Shown: one piece after another, positions 31,533-40,190 of the stretch
How the letters are laid out: each line of letters begins with the position of its first letter
Numbering within the stretch: the first letter of the stretch is position 1
Source of the DNA: Dongia rigui
GTDB taxonomy: Bacteria; Pseudomonadota; Alphaproteobacteria; Dongiales; Dongiaceae
Assembly (NCBI RefSeq): GCF_034044635.1
Contig: NZ_JAXCLX010000001.1
Span: 2,294,001 to 2,358,000, forward strand
DNA length: 64,000 bases
Direction: 5' to 3'
The notes under the pieces: generated by a model
Database searches by the model: none
Seen by the model: the letters and a program-made list of their open reading frames with translations, nothing else
What the model was told of the DNA's origin: nothing
Made by a program: the position numbers and the translations under genes

Positions 31533-34500
31533 ATGCATCTCCTCGCCGCCAAACCGGGAACGATCAGCGATGGCGGTGAAGCCGTCGATCTTGGCCAGAC
31601 GCCGGCCGAGATCGTGGTGCTGAGTGCGGCGGATACCGAGCTTGCGGCCCTTGCCGCCTCGCATGCGGCGCTGCCCCAGCCAAAGCCGACCTTGCGCCTG
31701 GTCAATCTGCTGCAATTGCAGCACCACATGTCGGTCGATCTTTACATCGAGCAGGTGGCGGCCCATGCCAAGCTGGTGGTGCTGCGCCTCATCGGCGGCG
31801 AACGCTACTGGCCTTACGGGGTCGAGCAATTGGCGCTCAATGCCCAGGCGCGGGGCAGCCAGTTCGCGGCCCTGTCCGGCGACGACCAGCCGGACCCGGA
31901 GTTGTCGCGCCGCTCGACGATCGACGAGGATGCGGCACACCGGCTGTGGCAGTACCAGATCCATGGCGGCCAGACGAATGCCGAGAATTTCCTGCGCTAT
32001 GCAGCGGCGCTGATCGGCTATCCTGGTGAGTGGGCGGAGCCGCGGCAGCTGCTGCGTGCCGGGCTATATTGGCCGGGTGCCGATATCCTCGGCCTTGCCG
32101 ATCTCAAAGCCTATTGGCGGCAGGGTGCCCCGGTCGCCGGCATCGTCTTCTACCGCGCCTTGCTGCAGGCGGGCACGCTGGCACCGATCGAGGCGCTCAT
32201 TCGCGCCGTGGCGGCACGCGGCATCAATCCGCTCCCCATCTTTGTCAATTCGCTCAAAGAAGCGGTGGCGGCCGATCTCATCCGCGACCTTTATGCCGAG
32301 ACGGCACCGGACGTGACCTTGAACTGCACCGGCTTTGCCATCTCGCAGCCGGGTGCTGCCGAGTTTGCCACACCCTTTGATGGCGGCGATCACCCGGTGC
32401 TGCAGGTGGTGCTCTCTTCCGAAAGCCATGCGCAGTGGCAGGGCAGCCCGCGCGGGCTGTCCCCACGCGATCTTGCCATGCAGGTGGCGCTGCCGGAACT
32501 CGACGGTCGCATTCTGACCCGCGCCATCTCGTGGAAATCGGCACAGCATTTTGACGCAGCGACGCAATGCACCATCGTGGCGCCGCAACCGGTGGCTGAC
32601 CGGATCGATTTCGTCGCCGATCTTGCCGCCAATTGGGTGAAACTGCGCCGCACGCAGGTCGGGGGCCGGCGCGTGGCGCTGGTGCTCGCCAATTATCCCA
32701 ACCGCGATGGGCGCATCGGCAATGGCGTCGGCCTCGACACGCCGGCCGGCACCATCGAAGTGTTGAAGGCGATGCAGGGCGCCGGCTATCACATCACAGC
32801 CGTGCCGACCGATGGCGACCAGCTGATGACGCGCCTGATTGCGCGCGAGAAGGGTGCCTTCCGCCTCACCGGCGCAGATTATGCGGCGTTCTTTGCGAGC
32901 CTGCCGGCGGCGATGCAGGCGGCGGTGATCACGCGCTGGGGCAGCTTCAACCAGGATCCCAACTATGCCGGCGACGGCTTCGATCTGCCCCTGATCGATC
33001 TGGGGCATGTCGTCATCGGCATTCAGCCATCGCGCGGCTATGACGTCGATCCGACGGCCAGCTATCACGACCCCGACCTGGTCCCACCGCATTATTACTT
33101 TGCCTTCTACGCCTATCTGCGGCGCCAGTTCGGTGCGCTGGCGATGGTGCATATGGGCAAGCACGGCAATCTCGAATGGCTGCCGGGAAAGTCGCTGGCG
33201 CTGTCGAACCTGTGCTACCCGGAGGCGATCTTCGGGCCCATGCCCAATCTCTATCCCTTCATCGTCAACGATCCGGGCGAAGGGGCGCAGGCCAAGCGCC
33301 GCGCCCAGGCCGTCATCATCGATCACATGACGCCGCCGCTGACGCGGGCCGAAAGCTATGGCCCGACCCGCGATCTCGAACGATTGGTCGATGAGTATTT
33401 CGAGGCGAGCCAGGTCGATCCGCGCCGCTGTGTCGATTTGAAACGCCAGATCCTCGATCTCGCCATGTCGTCGGGATTGGCAGCCGATTGCGGCGTGCTG
33501 GTGGATGACGATACCGACACGGCCCTGGCCAAGCTCGACAATCATCTGTGCGAATTGAAAGAGGCGCAGATCCGCGACGGCCTCCATATCTTCGGGAAGG
33601 CGCCGGAAGGGGCCATGCTCGATGCATTGCTGGTGGCACTCACCCGCCTGCCGCGCGGCAAGGGCGAGGGGCGCGGCGCATCGCTGATCCGGGCGCTCGG
33701 CGCCGATCTCGGCCTCGATTTCGACCCGCTCGATGCCAAGCTCGGCGAGGCGTGGAACGGTGCCCGGCCGGACGCCCTGCAGCGGGTAAGCGATGATCTG
33801 TGGCGGCTGACCGGCGATACGGTCGAGCGGCTGGAATTGCTGGCACTCGCCCTGGTGTCGCATCAGCAGGCCTGCGACCCGGCCTGGACGCGCACGGCGG
33901 CTGTGCTCGACTTCATTGAAGACGATCTGCGCCTGCGTGTGCAGGGGTGCGGCGATGCGGAAATCGCCAGCATCTTGCGTGGGCTCGACGGGCGCTTCGT
34001 CAAGCCGGGTCCCTCCGGCGCGCCGACACGCGGGCGGCTGGATGTGCTGCCCACGGGGCGCAATTTCTTTTCGGTCGATACGCGCTCGGTGCCGACACCG
34101 ACCGCCTGGAGTCTCGGCTGGCAATCGGCGCTCCTCGTGCTTGATCGTCACCGCCAGGAACATGGTGCCTGGCCCAAGGCCATCGTGCTTTCGGCCTGGG
34201 GGACCGCCAATATGCGCACCGGCGGCGATGACATCGCCCAGGCGCTGGCCTTGATGGGCGTGAAGCCGAGCTGGGATCCCGGTGGATCAGGCCGCGTGGC
34301 CGGATTCGAGATCATGCCGCTCGCTGTCCTTGGGCGGCCGCGCGTCGATGTGACCTTGCGCGTCTCCGGCTTCTTCCGCGATGCCTTCCCGGCGCAGATC
34401 GATCTCTTCGATTCGGCGGCGCGGGACGTGGCGAACCTCGACGAGCCGGATCATCTCAACCCGCTGGCGGCACGATTCCGCAGCGAACGCGCCGGCCTCG

Positions 34501-35252
34501 TGGCACAGGGCGTTGCTGACGTCGATGCCGTGCGCCGCGCCGGCTACCGCGTCTTTGGATCGAAGCCCGGTGCCTATGGCGCCGGGCTGCAGACGCTGAT
34601 CGATGAGAAGGGCTGGTCGGAGACCGGCGATCTGGCGCGCGCCTATCTGGCCTGGGGCGGCTATGCCTATGGGCAGGGTGCGAGCGGCGAGGCGCAGCAG
34701 CAGCTTTTCGCGCAGCGTCTCACTGGGGTCGAGGCGGTGCTGCACAACCAGGACAATGCCGAGCATGACCTGCTCGACAGCGACAATTACTATCAGTTCG
34801 AGGGTGGCCTCGCCGCGGCCGTCACGCATTTGACCGGCAAGCGCGCGGTGGTGTGGCATAACGACCATTCACGCCCCGAGGCGCCGAAGGTCAGGGCGCT
34901 CGATGAAGAGATCGCCCGCATCGTACGCGCCCGCGTCGTCAACCCGAAATGGATCAACGGCGTCATGCGCCACGGCTATAAGGGCGGGTTCGAGATGGCG
35001 GCCACGGTCGACTATCTCTTTGCCTTCGCGGCCACTGCCGATTGCGTGGCGGATCATCATTTCGACGCCGTCTACGCAGCCTATCTCGATGACGAGACGG
35101 TGCGCGACTTCCTCGAGAAACACAATCCGGCGGCCTTGAAAGAGATCGCCGACCGCCTGCTGGAAGCGCAGACGCGCGGCCTGTGGCAGGCCAAATCGAA
35201 CTCGGCCGGCATGCGGCTTCATGCCTGGTCCAATGGGAGCAAAGCAGCATGA
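31533..35252 (+). CDS. cobN: Cobaltochelatase subunit CobN
   Basis: CobN is the large subunit (1239 residues) of the ATP-dependent chelatase that inserts Co2+ into hydrogenobyrinate a,c-diamide, together with CobS and CobT. It is related to the magnesium chelatase H subunit. Family blocks include the N-terminal MSVDLYIEQVAAHAKLVVLRLIGG, the central ALVLANYPNRDGRIGNGVGLDTP, AMVHMGKHGNLEWLPGKSLAL, and the C-terminal HNQDNAEHDLLDSDNYYQFEGG. Length is close to the known 1275. Its stop overlaps the cobO start (ATGA). CobS and CobT are not in the window. The presence of CobN implies the cobalt-late route. Confidence 0.96.
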   Translation: MHLLAAKPGTISDGGEAVDLGQTPAEIVVLSAADTELAALAASHAALPQPKPTLRLVNLLQLQHHMSVDLYIEQVAAHAKLVVLRLIGGERYWPYGVEQLALNAQARGSQFAALSGDDQPDPELSRRSTIDEDAAHRLWQYQIHGGQTNAENFLRYAAALIGYPGEWAEPRQLLRAGLYWPGADILGLADLKAYWRQGAPVAGIVFYRALLQAGTLAPIEALIRAVAARGINPLPIFVNSLKEAVAADLIRDLYAETAPDVTLNCTGFAISQPGAAEFATPFDGGDHPVLQVVLSSESHAQWQGSPRGLSPRDLAMQVALPELDGRILTRAISWKSAQHFDAATQCTIVAPQPVADRIDFVADLAANWVKLRRTQVGGRRVALVLANYPNRDGRIGNGVGLDTPAGTIEVLKAMQGAGYHITAVPTDGDQLMTRLIAREKGAFRLTGADYAAFFASLPAAMQAAVITRWGSFNQDPNYAGDGFDLPLIDLGHVVIGIQPSRGYDVDPTASYHDPDLVPPHYYFAFYAYLRRQFGALAMVHMGKHGNLEWLPGKSLALSNLCYPEAIFGPMPNLYPFIVNDPGEGAQAKRRAQAVIIDHMTPPLTRAESYGPTRDLERLVDEYFEASQVDPRRCVDLKRQILDLAMSSGLAADCGVLVDDDTDTALAKLDNHLCELKEAQIRDGLHIFGKAPEGAMLDALLVALTRLPRGKGEGRGASLIRALGADLGLDFDPLDAKLGEAWNGARPDALQRVSDDLWRLTGDTVERLELLALALVSHQQACDPAWTRTAAVLDFIEDDLRLRVQGCGDAEIASILRGLDGRFVKPGPSGAPTRGRLDVLPTGRNFFSVDTRSVPTPTAWSLGWQSALLVLDRHRQEHGAWPKAIVLSAWGTANMRTGGDDIAQALALMGVKPSWDPGGSGRVAGFEIMPLAVLGRPRVDVTLRVSGFFRDAFPAQIDLFDSAARDVANLDEPDHLNPLAARFRSERAGLVAQGVADVDAVRRAGYRVFGSKPGAYGAGLQTLIDEKGWSETGDLARAYLAWGGYAYGQGASGEAQQQLFAQRLTGVEAVLHNQDNAEHDLLDSDNYYQFEGGLAAAVTHLTGKRAVVWHNDHSRPEAPKVRALDEEIARIVRARVVNPKWINGVMRHGYKGGFEMAATVDYLFAFAATADCVADHHFDAVYAAYLDDETVRDFLEKHNPAALKEIADRLLEAQTRGLWQAKSNSAGMRLHAWSNGSKAA

Positions 35253-35869
35253 CGGAATCGGTGAACAGCGACGATCTTAATCAGCGGGCCAACGAGAAGG
35301 CGGCGCGGCGCAAGGAAGCGCGCGACCGCATGATGGCGGACAAGACCCAGGAAAAGGGCCTGATCATCGTCCATACCGGCAAGGGCAAGGGCAAATCGAC
35401 CGCAGCCTTCGGCATGGTGCTGCGCTGCATCGGCCACGGCATGAAAGTCGGCGTGGTGCAGTTCATCAAGGGGAAATGGGATACCGGCGAGCGCACCGTG
35501 CTGGAGCGTTTTCCCGACCAGATCGAGATCAAGGCGCTGGGCGAAGGCTTCACCTGGGAAACCCAGGACCGCGCCCGCGACATCGCCTTTGCCCGCGCCG
35601 GCTGGGAAGAAGGCAAGCGCATGATCGCCGATGAAAGCTTCGACTTCGTGCTGCTGGATGAGATCAACATCGCCTTGCGCTATGACTATCTGCCGATCGA
35701 CGAAGTGCTCGATTTCCTCAAAGCCAAGCGGCCCGGTCTCCATGTTTGTTTGACCGGGCGCAACGCCAAGGAGGAGCTGATCGCCATCGCCGATCTGGTG
35801 ACGGAGATGGAAATGGTGAAGCACCCTTTCCGCGACGGCGTGAAGGCACAGGCCGGGGTCGAGTTCTGA
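35249..35869 (+). CDS. cobO: Corrinoid adenosyltransferase CobO
   Basis: CobO (BtuR/CobA type) transfers the adenosyl group of ATP to Co(I) of cobyrinate diamide or later corrinoids. The 206-residue protein has the P-loop IIVHTGKGKGKSTAAFGMVLR (about residues 39-58), FIKGKWDTGERTVLERF, and the FVLLDEINIALRYDYLP block; all are diagnostic. The start at 35249 overlaps the cobN stop by 4 bp, so translation is coupled. A paired palindromic repeat separates it from cobQ. Confidence 0.96.
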   Translation: MTESVNSDDLNQRANEKAARRKEARDRMMADKTQEKGLIIVHTGKGKGKSTAAFGMVLRCIGHGMKVGVVQFIKGKWDTGERTVLERFPDQIEIKALGEGFTWETQDRARDIAFARAGWEEGKRMIADESFDFVLLDEINIALRYDYLPIDEVLDFLKAKRPGLHVCLTGRNAKEELIAIADLVTEMEMVKHPFRDGVKAQAGVEF

Positions 35870-35890
35870 AGTTGGCCGCATCCGTCACTT

Positions 35891-36005
35891 ATACCCCCCT
35901 CTCTAACTATCCCCCTCAAGGGGGGAGAGGACTAGAACGAGCCTCCGCCCATGCTGGGTGCGAACTCCCTCCCCCCTTGAGGGGGAGGGTCGGGGAGGGG
36001 GGTAT
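35891..36005. repeat. Paired palindromic repeat, family A copy 4, inside the cob operon
   Basis: Left arm ATACCCCCCTCTCTAACTAT and right arm ending GGGTCGGGGAGGGGGGTAT are inverted, each with a hairpin around CCCCCTCAAGGGGG. It lies between cobO (stop at 35869) and cobQ (start at 36015), in an otherwise tight operon. Confidence 0.85.
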
Positions 36006-36014
36006 CTTCGCTCC

Positions 36015-37472
36015 ATGAAAACCCCCGCCATCATGTTCCAAGGTACCGGCTCCGATGTCGGCAAGTCGCTGATCGTCGCTGGTCTCGCGCGGGCGTTCAC
36101 CAAGCGTGGGCTGAAAGTCCGGCCGTTCAAGCCGCAGAACATGTCGAACAACGCGGCGGTCACGGCCGATGGCGGCGAGATCGGGCGGGCGCAGGCGTTG
36201 CAGGCGCGCGCCGCCCGCGTGCCGCTGTCGGTGCATATGAACCCGGTGCTGCTCAAACCCCAGAGCGATGTGGGCTCGCAGGTCATCGTGCAGGGCAAGA
36301 TCTTCGGCAACGCGAAGGCCGCCGATTATCATCGCCTGAAGCCGCAGCTGCTGGACGCCGTGCTGCAAAGCTACCAGCATCTGGCGCAAGAGGCCGATCT
36401 GGTGCTGGTGGAGGGTGCCGGATCGCCGGCCGAGATCAATTTACGCGCTGGCGACATTGCCAATATGGGCTTTGCGGAAGCCGCCGATCTGCCGGTGGTG
36501 CTGGTGGGCGATATCGACCGGGGCGGCGTCATTGCCAGCATCTATGGCACGGTGAAGCTGCTGCCCCCTCAGGAGACGGCGCGCATCAAGGGCTTCCTCA
36601 TCAACAAGTTCCGCGGCGACCCGGCGCTCTTTGCCGAGGGCATGAAGCTGATCGCCGAGAAGACTGGCCTCGCAGCCCTAGGCCTGGTGCCGTGGTTCCA
36701 TGGCGCCGAACGCTTGCCGCCGGAAGATGCCGTGGCCCTTAGCGGCTACAAGGGCAAGGACGCGCCAATCAAGATCGTCGTGCCGCAGCTGCCGCGCATT
36801 TCCAACTTCGACGATCTCGACCCGCTGCGGGCGGAAGCCGATGTGAGCGTCGAATTGGTGCGCCCCGGCACGGCATTGCCGGGCGATGCCGACCTCATCC
36901 TGCTGCCGGGCTCAAAAGCCACCATCGCCGATTTGCGGGCGCTTTATGAGACGGGCTGGGACATCGACATCCAGGCCCATCACCGGCGCGGCGGTGCGGT
37001 CTTTGGCCTCTGTGGCGGCTATCAGATGCTGGGGAAGCGCGTCGAGGATCCGGGCGGGATCGAGGGACCGAAGGGGGGCAGCGACGGGTTGGGGCTGCTC
37101 GATGTCGTCACCACGCTGACCGACGCCAAGGCGCTGGTCGAAGTGAAGGCGCGGGCGATGGGTCATGATGTTGCCGGGTATGAGATGCATGTCGGTGTCA
37201 CCGCTGGACCCGATGACGCACGGCCGTTCCTCAGCATCGGCAACCGGCCGGATGGCGCCATCTCAGCCGACGGCCGCGTCATGGGCTGCTATGTGCACGG
37301 CCTCTTTGCAGCCGATGCCTTCCGCCATGCGTTCTTGAATGGACTACGTACACGCGCAGAGAGCGGCGTCGCCTATGAGCTTGGTGTCGAGCAGGCCCTG
37401 GATGACCTGGCGGCGCATCTGGAGCGCCATGCGGATCTCGACCGCATGCTGGAGATGGCGCGTTCGCGTTGA
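36015..37472 (+). CDS. cobQ: Adenosylcobyrate synthase CobQ
   Basis: CobQ uses glutamine and ATP to amidate four side chains (b, d, e, g) of adenosylcobyrinate diamide. The 485-residue protein has an N-terminal DTBS-like ATPase ([32 protein letters not shown]) and a C-terminal class I glutamine amidotransferase with the nucleophile in [16 protein letters not shown] and the His in [15 protein letters not shown] start it at ATG 36015, just after the palindromic repeat. Codons further upstream in frame are repeat-derived. The ribosome binding site is not clear; the G-rich repeat end may play that role. Confidence 0.95.
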   Translation: MKTPAIMFQGTGSDVGKSLIVAGLARAFTKRGLKVRPFKPQNMSNNAAVTADGGEIGRAQALQARAARVPLSVHMNPVLLKPQSDVGSQVIVQGKIFGNAKAADYHRLKPQLLDAVLQSYQHLAQEADLVLVEGAGSPAEINLRAGDIANMGFAEAADLPVVLVGDIDRGGVIASIYGTVKLLPPQETARIKGFLINKFRGDPALFAEGMKLIAEKTGLAALGLVPWFHGAERLPPEDAVALSGYKGKDAPIKIVVPQLPRISNFDDLDPLRAEADVSVELVRPGTALPGDADLILLPGSKATIADLRALYETGWDIDIQAHHRRGGAVFGLCGGYQMLGKRVEDPGGIEGPKGGSDGLGLLDVVTTLTDAKALVEVKARAMGHDVAGYEMHVGVTAGPDDARPFLSIGNRPDGAISADGRVMGCYVHGLFAADAFRHAFLNGLRTRAESGVAYELGVEQALDDLAAHLERHADLDRMLEMARSR

Positions 37473-37474
37473 TT

Positions 37475-37566
37475 GTCATCCCCCGCGAAGGCGGGGGATC
37501 CACGAGTCGCTTTCGTCGTGTTGTCGATAAACTCGTGGATGGCCCGCCTAAAGCGGGCCATGACGA
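37475..37566. repeat. Palindromic repeat, family B copy 4
   Basis: GTCATCCCCCGCGAAGGCGG then GATCCACGAG in the left half, and CTCGTGGATGGCCCGCC then GGGCCATGACGAC in the right half. It lies between the convergent genes cobQ and cobD and begins 2 bp after the cobQ stop. Confidence 0.85.
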
Positions 37567-37574
37567 CTGAATGG

Positions 37575-38543
37575 TTAGAGCGCCGCGCAACCCAACACGA
37601 CCAACCCCAGCACCGCGCAGGCGCGCCAATAGAGGGCGAGGCAGGTGCGAATGTCAGCGGCTTTGAGTTGCCAGCGGCCGCCGTCATTCATCCAGGGGTC
37701 GGAGACGAGAACACCGTGATAGCGGCGGGGGCCAGCGATGGCGAGGCCGAGTGCCCCGGCCATGGCGGCTTCCGGCCAGCCGGCATTGGGCGATTTGTGG
37801 CGCGTGGCATCGCGCCACACCGCGCGCCAGGCGGCAGCGGCACGGGCGCCGCGCTGGACAAGGCTGGCGAGGATCAGCAGCAGCGCTGAAAGTCGCGAGG
37901 CCGGCAGGTTGACGAGATCGTCGAGCCTCGCGGCGGCACGGCCGAAATCGAGATGGCGCGGCGTCTTGTGGCCGATCATGCTGTCCATCGTGTTGATGGT
38001 CTTGTAGGCGAGCATCCCGGGGAGGCCGAGGACCAGGCCCCAGAAGATCGGCGCCACGATGCCGTCGGAGAAGTTCTCAGCAAGGCTCTCGACGGCCGCG
38101 CGGGCGATCCCGGCCTCGTCAAGCGCCTCCGGATCGCGCCCGACGATGCGGGCGACGGCGATGCGGCCGCCGTCGACGCCGGACAGTTCCATCGCCTTGG
38201 CGACATCGGCCACATGCGCATAGAGGCTCTTCTGGGCGATGAGCGTGGACATGACGAGGCCCAGCCAGAGCGGGCCGCCGGGGAGCTTCAGCAACAGCGC
38301 CTGCCCAATCCAGCCAAGCAGCAGGGCGCCAAGGGTCAGGGCGATACAGACGGCAAGGCCGGCGCGCCGCCGGGCGGCGGCACCGGCACTCTCCCGGTTG
38401 AAGCGGCGGTCGGCCCATGCGATGACTTGGCCGATGAGGACGATCGGGTGCGGGACACGGCGATAGGCCCAGGCCGGGTCGCCGAGGGTTGCGTCGGCGA
38501 TGATGGCAAGACTGAGGGCGATGGGGTGCATAAGGTCGGTCAT
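37575..38543 (-). CDS. cobD: Cobalamin biosynthesis protein CobD (CbiB, AdoCbi-phosphate synthase)
   Basis: CobD (CbiB in Salmonella) joins (R)-1-aminopropan-2-ol or its phosphate to the f propionate of adenosylcobyrate. It is an inner-membrane protein of 322 residues with several helices. Family blocks are ADATLGDPAWAYRRVPHPIVLIGQ near the N-terminus, IVGRDPEALDEAGIARAAVESLAENFSDGIVAPIFW and the KTINTMDSMIGHKTPRHLDFGRAAARLDDL segment. The gene is opposite to cobQ and divergent from the GFA gene. Its usual partner CobC, which makes the aminopropanol, is not in the window. Confidence 0.95.
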   Translation of the reverse strand: MTDLMHPIALSLAIIADATLGDPAWAYRRVPHPIVLIGQVIAWADRRFNRESAGAAARRRAGLAVCIALTLGALLLGWIGQALLLKLPGGPLWLGLVMSTLIAQKSLYAHVADVAKAMELSGVDGGRIAVARIVGRDPEALDEAGIARAAVESLAENFSDGIVAPIFWGLVLGLPGMLAYKTINTMDSMIGHKTPRHLDFGRAAARLDDLVNLPASRLSALLLILASLVQRGARAAAAWRAVWRDATRHKSPNAGWPEAAMAGALGLAIAGPRRYHGVLVSDPWMNDGGRWQLKAADIRTCLALYWRACAVLGLVVLGCAAL

Positions 38544-38626
38544 GATGGGGCGATCCTGCGCATCCCTCCCGGGACGTCAAGCCCACTTGCGCCGGAAATG
38601 CCCGTGATCGCGGCAGGAGGATGACA

Positions 38627-39022
38627 ATGGCGCGGTATGAAGGCGGTTGCCTGTGCGGCAAGGTCCGGTTCGTCGTGACGGCCGAGCCGCGTTCGGTGTT
38701 CCATTGCCACTGCTTTTCCTGCCGGCGCCAGACCGGCGGGGCGGTCGCGAGCTTCGCCGCCTTTCCTGTGGCCGGGCATTTCCAATGGACGGCGGCGCTG
38801 CCGACCGCATTTCATTCCTCGCCGGGTGTCACGCGCCGTTTCTGCCCGACCTGCGGTACGCCGCTGAGCTATGAGGCGGAAAGGTTCGCCGACGAGATCC
38901 ACCTTCATATCGGCGTCTTCGACCGTCCCGACGATCTGGTGCCGCAGGCGCATTGGCACACGGAAGAACAGGTCGCCTGGTTCGATACGCGGGACGATCT
39001 GCCGCGCCACGCGGGCGATTGA
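38627..39022 (+). CDS. GFA family protein (glutathione-dependent formaldehyde-activating-like)
   Basis: A 131-residue zinc-binding beta-fold protein. The zinc ligands are visible as CLCGKV near the N-terminus, HCHCFSCRRQTGG (residues about 32-44) and FCPTCGTPLSYEAE. In Paracoccus, Gfa speeds the addition of formaldehyde to glutathione, but most family members are uncharacterised. I start at ATG 38627, which has AGGAGG at a spacing of 6; the ATG at 38621 is too close to that site. Its stop overlaps the cobE start (TGATG). Position in the cob cluster is therefore the most interesting feature. Confidence 0.85.
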   Translation: MARYEGGCLCGKVRFVVTAEPRSVFHCHCFSCRRQTGGAVASFAAFPVAGHFQWTAALPTAFHSSPGVTRRFCPTCGTPLSYEAERFADEIHLHIGVFDRPDDLVPQAHWHTEEQVAWFDTRDDLPRHAGD

Positions 39023-39408
39023 TGATGCAGCCCACTTTCCTGGGTGTCGGGCATGAAAGTGCCGCGACCTTTGCCGATCTTGCGCAAGCGGTGACGGATG
39101 CGCTGGCGCAGGCCGGTGTGACGGCGGCCGAGATCGCCGGAATTGCCACCATCGTGCAGAAGGCCGAGGCCGGCCTCGTCGCGGCGCTTGCCAGGGAACT
39201 GGGCGTTCCCGTGCGTTACTTCAGCGCAGCCGAGCTGGAGGCGGAGACGCCGCGCCTCAAGAACCCGTCGGAAGTCGTTTTCCGGCAGATGGGCTGTCAT
39301 GGTGTCGCGGAAGCGGCGGCGCTGGCGGCGGGTGGGGCGGAGGCGACGCTGGTCCTGCCGAAGATGGCCGGCAAGGGCGTCACCTGTGCCATTGCCCGGG
39401 CAGGGTGA
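39022..39408 (+). CDS. cobE: Cobalamin biosynthesis protein CobE (CbiG C-terminal domain)
   Basis: A 128-residue protein equal to the C-terminal domain of CbiG, known as CobE when it stands alone in aerobic-type pathways. Typical blocks are FLGVGHESAATFADLAQAV, VRYFSAAELEAETPRLKNPS and HGVAEAAALAAGG. Its exact job in the pathway is unsettled; corrin intermediate binding has been suggested. Two adjacent ATGs (39022 and 39025) are possible; the first overlaps the GFA stop. cobM follows after 18 bp. The gene supports a stand-alone, aerobic-type gene set despite the presence of cbiD. Confidence 0.9.
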   Translation: MMQPTFLGVGHESAATFADLAQAVTDALAQAGVTAAEIAGIATIVQKAEAGLVAALARELGVPVRYFSAAELEAETPRLKNPSEVVFRQMGCHGVAEAAALAAGGAEATLVLPKMAGKGVTCAIARAG

Positions 39409-39426
39409 TCCGGTCCATAAAGCGGC

Positions 39427-40185
39427 ATGCCCATCGTTCATTTCATCGGCGCCGGCCCCGGCGATCCGGACCTCATCACAGTGAAGGGGCGGCGCCTCAT
39501 TGAGCAGTCGCCGGTGGTGCTCTATGCCGGCTCATTGGTGCCGCGCGCCATCGTCGATTGTGCGCGCCAGGATGCGCGGGTGATCGACACGGCGCCGCTC
39601 AACCTTGATGAGATCATCGCCGAGATGAAGGCAGCACACGACCAGGGCCAGGACGTCGCCCGCGTGCATTCAGGCGACCCGTCGATCTACGGCGCCATCG
39701 GCGAACAGATGCGGCGGCTCGACGAATTGGGCATCGCTTACGACATCATCCCCGGCGTGCCGGCCTTTGCCGCCGCCGCTGCCTTGCTGAAGACCGAACT
39801 GACCTTGCCCGGCATCAGCCAGTCGGTCATCCTGACGCGGGTGCAGGGGGCCTCCTCCCCCATGCCGCCGGGCGAGGATCTGGCGACGCTCGGGAAGGCC
39901 GGGGCGACACTGGCGCTGCATCTTTCGGTCAAGAGCATCGCCAAGGTGGTCAAGGAATTGACGCCGCATTACGGCGCCGATTGTCCGGCCGTCGTCGTCT
40001 ATCGCGCCTCCTGGCCCGATGAAGCCGTCGTGCGCGGCACCTTGGCCGATATCGAGGGCAAGCTCGCCGGCAGCGACATCGCGCGCACGGCATTGATTTT
40101 CGTCGGCCGCGTCTTCGGGCAGGTGACGTTCAAGGACAGCCAGCTCTATAACGCGACGCATCAGCATCTTTACCGAACCGAGTAG
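39427..40185 (+). CDS. cobM: Precorrin-4 C(11)-methyltransferase CobM
   Basis: CobM methylates C11 of precorrin-4 with S-adenosylmethionine and gives precorrin-5. The 252-residue protein has the tetrapyrrole methylase N-terminus VHFIGAGPGDPDLITVKGRRL, the VLYAGSLVPRAIV segment, ARVHSGDPSIYGAIGEQMR, YDIIPGVPAFAAAAALL and LPGISQSVILTRVQGASSPMP, characteristic of the CobM/CbiF branch. The cobalt-dependent homologue CbiF is very similar, so the substrate (with or without cobalt) depends on the pathway. It follows cobE and precedes an MFS gene with a 5-bp gap. Confidence 0.95.
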   Translation: MPIVHFIGAGPGDPDLITVKGRRLIEQSPVVLYAGSLVPRAIVDCARQDARVIDTAPLNLDEIIAEMKAAHDQGQDVARVHSGDPSIYGAIGEQMRRLDELGIAYDIIPGVPAFAAAAALLKTELTLPGISQSVILTRVQGASSPMPPGEDLATLGKAGATLALHLSVKSIAKVVKELTPHYGADCPAVVVYRASWPDEAVVRGTLADIEGKLAGSDIARTALIFVGRVFGQVTFKDSQLYNATHQHLYRTE

Positions 40186-40190
40186 ATTTG

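Noticed and set aside
32064-34163. 699-codon minus-strand frame opposite cobN
   Set aside because: Shadow of cobN, with no motif and with codon use forced by the GC-rich third positions of cobN.
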